Shown here piece after piece: positions 5,322 through 7,261 of a DNA stretch of 7,261 nt (position 1 is the stretch's first letter; the number at the start of each line of letters is the position of its first letter). Below the pieces are notes generated by a model that ran no database searches, had not been told where the DNA came from, and was given only the letters and a program-made list of their open reading frames with translations. Source of the DNA: Roseiarcus sp031367195. GTDB lineage: Bacteria > Pseudomonadota > Alphaproteobacteria > Rhizobiales > Beijerinckiaceae. The translations under genes were made by a program, and so were the position numbers. Location: NCBI GenBank assembly GCA_031367195.1, contig JANLPL010000423.1:1-7261 (forward strand), read 5' to 3'.

Positions 5322-6287
5322 GTGACCTACGAAGTTCTGATGCCCGCGCCAGGGATGCCTGTCATCGCCGAGCGCGTCGCGCAAAGGGCGACGCTGCACC
5401 GGCCGTTCGAGGCGCCCGACCCGGCGGCGGCGCTGGCGGAAGTCGCGCCGCGCATTCGCGCGCTCGTGGTCACGCAGGTTCGCGTCGACGACGCCTATAT
5501 GGCCCAATTCCCTAAGCTCGAAATCATCACCAGCTTCGGCGTCGGCTACGATCATATCGACGCGCGCGCCGCCGCCGCGCGCGGAATCGTCGTCGCGCAT
5601 ACCCCTGGTGTGCTCGACGCCGAGACCGCCGACACGGGCTTTGGCCTGCTGCTCAACGCCGTGCGCCGCTTTCCCGCCGCCGAGATTTATCTGCGCGAGG
5701 GGCGCTGGGAAAGGCAAGGTCCGTTCCCGCTCAGCGCCTCGTTGCGCGGCCGCACGATGGGCGTGCTGGGACTGGGGCGGATCGGCAAGGAGATCGCCCA
5801 GCGCGCCTTGGCCTTCGGCGTCGAGGTCGTCTATCACGGTCGCAAGGCGCAACCTGACGCGCCCTATCTCTATTACTCCTCGCTGCTCGCCATGGCGAGC
5901 GCGGTCGATATCTTGATGATCGCCGCGCCCGGCGGCGCCGACACGCGCCACATCGTCAATGCCGAGGTGCTGGCGGCGCTGGGCGAGAACGGCGTGCTGG
6001 TCAATATCGCGCGCGGCTCGCTGGTGGACGACGAGGCGCTGATCTCGGCGCTGCGCGAGCGAAAAATCCTCGCGGCCGGGTTGGATGTGTTCGCCCACGA
6101 GCCGCACGCGCCGCCCGCCTATCTCGAACTCGACAATGTCGTGCTGACGCCGCATGTCGGCTCGGCCACGACAATGACGCGGCTCGCGATGGCCAATCTC
6201 GTGGTCGATAATCTGTTCGCTTTCATGGACGGCAAGAGCCCGATCGCGCCGACGCCAGAGACGCCCTGGCCTCCGGCGCGAAAGTGA
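5322..6287 (+). CDS. D-isomer specific 2-hydroxyacid dehydrogenase (hydroxypyruvate/glyoxylate reductase-like)
   Basis: This 321-residue cytosolic enzyme belongs to the NAD(P)-dependent D-2-hydroxyacid dehydrogenases, which interconvert 2-oxo acids and D-2-hydroxy acids. Substrate-domain motif SFGVGYDHID lies at 71-80 and HTPGVLDAETAD at 93-104. The nucleotide-binding fold begins at GVLGLGRIGKEIA (147-159), containing the GxGxxG loop. The catalytic triad is visible: R231 in NIARGSLVDD, E260 in DVFAHEP and H278 in LTPHVGSAT. The residue after the second beta strand lies in YHGRKAQ (171-177), where basic residues suggest NADPH preference. Overall it resembles the GhrB-like hydroxypyruvate/glyoxylate reductase group. 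The exact substrate cannot be read from sequence, so no symbol is given. It starts with GTG behind a strong Shine-Dalgarno sequence and ends 4 nt from the stop of the convergent hydrolase gene. Confidence 0.93.
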   Translation: MTYEVLMPAPGMPVIAERVAQRATLHRPFEAPDPAAALAEVAPRIRALVVTQVRVDDAYMAQFPKLEIITSFGVGYDHIDARAAAARGIVVAHTPGVLDAETADTGFGLLLNAVRRFPAAEIYLREGRWERQGPFPLSASLRGRTMGVLGLGRIGKEIAQRALAFGVEVVYHGRKAQPDAPYLYYSSLLAMASAVDILMIAAPGGADTRHIVNAEVLAALGENGVLVNIARGSLVDDEALISALRERKILAAGLDVFAHEPHAPPAYLELDNVVLTPHVGSATTMTRLAMANLVVDNLFAFMDGKSPIAPTPETPWPPARK

Positions 6288-6291
6288 ACCC

Positions 6292-7261
6292 TCAATACGT
6301 CAGCTCCGCGATGCTGATGTGCTTGTCCTTCAGCGGCCAAGCGCGCGCCACGATCCGCTCCTGGTTGAACTCGCACACGATTGGCCGATCCTCCAGCGCC
6401 GCGAAACTCACCGGCAGACGCCATTTCGCTGGCACGCCGGGCGGGATGCCCTCGGGCGTCTTGCCGTCGATCAGGATCACGTCGCGCGGCTGGCCGAAAT
6501 AGCCGCGCGGGCGGTTCATCGTCACGATCGCCGCCCCCTCGCCCTTGGCCTCGCTCGCGATCGCCGGGCGCAGGTTCAGCAAAGCGAACGAGCGCGGGAA
6601 TGGCGAACGGTAGATGTGCGTGACGAGATTGCCCGGCGCCTCCACCACGAATTCCAGCGCCGTCGTCGAGTCGGTGTCGAACGGACCCCAGACGCCATCG
6701 GCGCCGGTGGTCTTCGACAGCAACGCCGCGCCCTTGCGTGCGCCGGTGTCGGCGTCGATAGCGAAAATCTCGATCCTGGCGCCGGCGACCGGCTTGTTGG
6801 TCGGCGTGTCGCCGTTGACGCCCGTCACCGCGCCGTTCAGCGTTAATTTCGGCTCGGGATGAATCGCGATCCACGTCGGCGCCTTGCCAACCACGAACTT
6901 GTAGATCTCGGCGAAGGCGCGCGGGCTGAACGCGGTTTCGCGATGATCGACATGGTCGAGCGTCTGATTGGTCGCGCCCTTCAGCGCCGGCCCGTCCGAC
7001 GTCACGCCGGTCGGCGTTCCCGGGCGGCCGATATAGGCGCCGTCGGGCTGGGCGTAGAGATCGTAGCCGTCGCTGCGCAGGGTGAGGAATTTGACGCCCG
7101 GCGTCGTTTCGTCGCCCGTGTTGAGATCGGTCAGGAACGGCCCCTGGCTGTTGTATTCGCTGCCCATGGCCGCGGGCGCCGTGAACACGCCGTGATTGAC
7201 GCCGCCGCACAGCACGGCATGGCTCGCCTTGTCGGCGCCGCCGTGGCGCAGATAATTGCGG
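6292..7261 (-). CDS. Lipase-like alpha/beta hydrolase with C-terminal beta domain (partial, N-terminus outside window)
   Basis: The frame runs off the right edge; a GTG at 7215 is internal, because the codons before it continue the fold (RNYLRHGGADKASHAVLCGG leading into VNHGVF). About 322 residues are visible. The first half looks like the distal part of an alpha/beta-hydrolase of bacterial lipase type. NHGVF follows the strand after the nucleophile elbow, which itself would lie beyond the edge. TLRSDGYDLYAQPDG carries the probable catalytic aspartate and DHVDHRETAFSPRAF the probable catalytic histidine. After WIAIHPEPKLTLNG comes a beta-rich region with GARIEIFAIDADTG and GPFDTDSTTALEFVVEAPG. 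It resembles the C-terminal domain of Archaeoglobus-type lipases or a carboxypeptidase-regulatory-like sandwich. Lipase, esterase and polyhydroxyalkanoate depolymerase are all possible substrate classes. From memory, related proteins often carry Tat signals; whether this one does cannot be seen. Confidence 0.8.
   Translation of the reverse strand, partial: RNYLRHGGADKASHAVLCGGVNHGVFTAPAAMGSEYNSQGPFLTDLNTGDETTPGVKFLTLRSDGYDLYAQPDGAYIGRPGTPTGVTSDGPALKGATNQTLDHVDHRETAFSPRAFAEIYKFVVGKAPTWIAIHPEPKLTLNGAVTGVNGDTPTNKPVAGARIEIFAIDADTGARKGAALLSKTTGADGVWGPFDTDSTTALEFVVEAPGNLVTHIYRSPFPRSFALLNLRPAIASEAKGEGAAIVTMNRPRGYFGQPRDVILIDGKTPEGIPPGVPAKWRLPVSFAALEDRPIVCEFNQERIVARAWPLKDKHISIAELTY

Noticed and set aside
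5232..6155. Long minus-strand extension of the recF frame (691 codons in total)
   Set aside because: The added part is antisense to the well-supported dehydrogenase, is Arg/Gly/Ala-rich low-complexity sequence, and has no RecF-family similarity. RecF itself begins at MREMSG.
6119..7210. 363-codon minus-strand frame overlapping the lipase-like gene
   Set aside because: It is an out-of-frame, Arg-rich shadow of the hydrolase and extends into the complement of the dehydrogenase.

Overview
The window looks like a chromosomal segment of a high-GC alphaproteobacterium, probably of the Rhizobiales/Hyphomicrobiales. This rests on the gene content (type-2 heme A synthase, YqgE, RecF and a hydroxypyruvate/glyoxylate reductase-like dehydrogenase, all in alphaproteobacterial versions) and on the strong G/C bias of the coding regions. 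A 60-base hand count at 5581-5640 gives 42 G+C. The genus cannot be fixed from the sequence alone.

Layout: (1) 1-164 has no assignable gene. (2) 165-2086, minus strand: a secreted DsbD-alpha-like protein (1313-2086) followed 95 bp downstream by heme A synthase ctaA (165-1217); both fit envelope redox or respiratory-chain maturation. (3) 2199-3462: an anomalous stretch. It holds a clearly AT-richer gene of unnamed family (2199-2864, minus) and about 600 bp upstream of it without a convincing gene. That non-coding part contains an imperfect terminal-inverted-repeat pair and a dispersed-repeat-like motif, so it looks like acquired or repeat-derived DNA lodged between the two divergent blocks. 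(4) 3472-4077, plus: yqgE, with a consensus-like TTGACA box placed so that transcription might start at the ATG. (5) 4080-5231, minus: recF, converging on yqgE with only 2 nt between the stop codons. (6) 5322-6287, plus: a D-2-hydroxyacid dehydrogenase divergent from recF, with a hairpin in the 90-bp shared intergenic region. (7) 6292-7261, minus: the C-terminal part of a lipase-like alpha/beta hydrolase, converging on the dehydrogenase with a 4-nt gap and running off the right edge.

Most of the window is ordinary housekeeping sequence. The DsbD-alpha-like protein and CtaA may act in the same periplasmic/cytochrome-oxidase assembly context; recF, yqgE, the dehydrogenase and the hydrolase share no obvious pathway. 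I found no CRISPR array, RNA gene, intact insertion sequence or defence/antiphage cassette. The best candidate for something under-described is the low-GC unnamed-family gene with its repeat-bearing flank (2199-3330).
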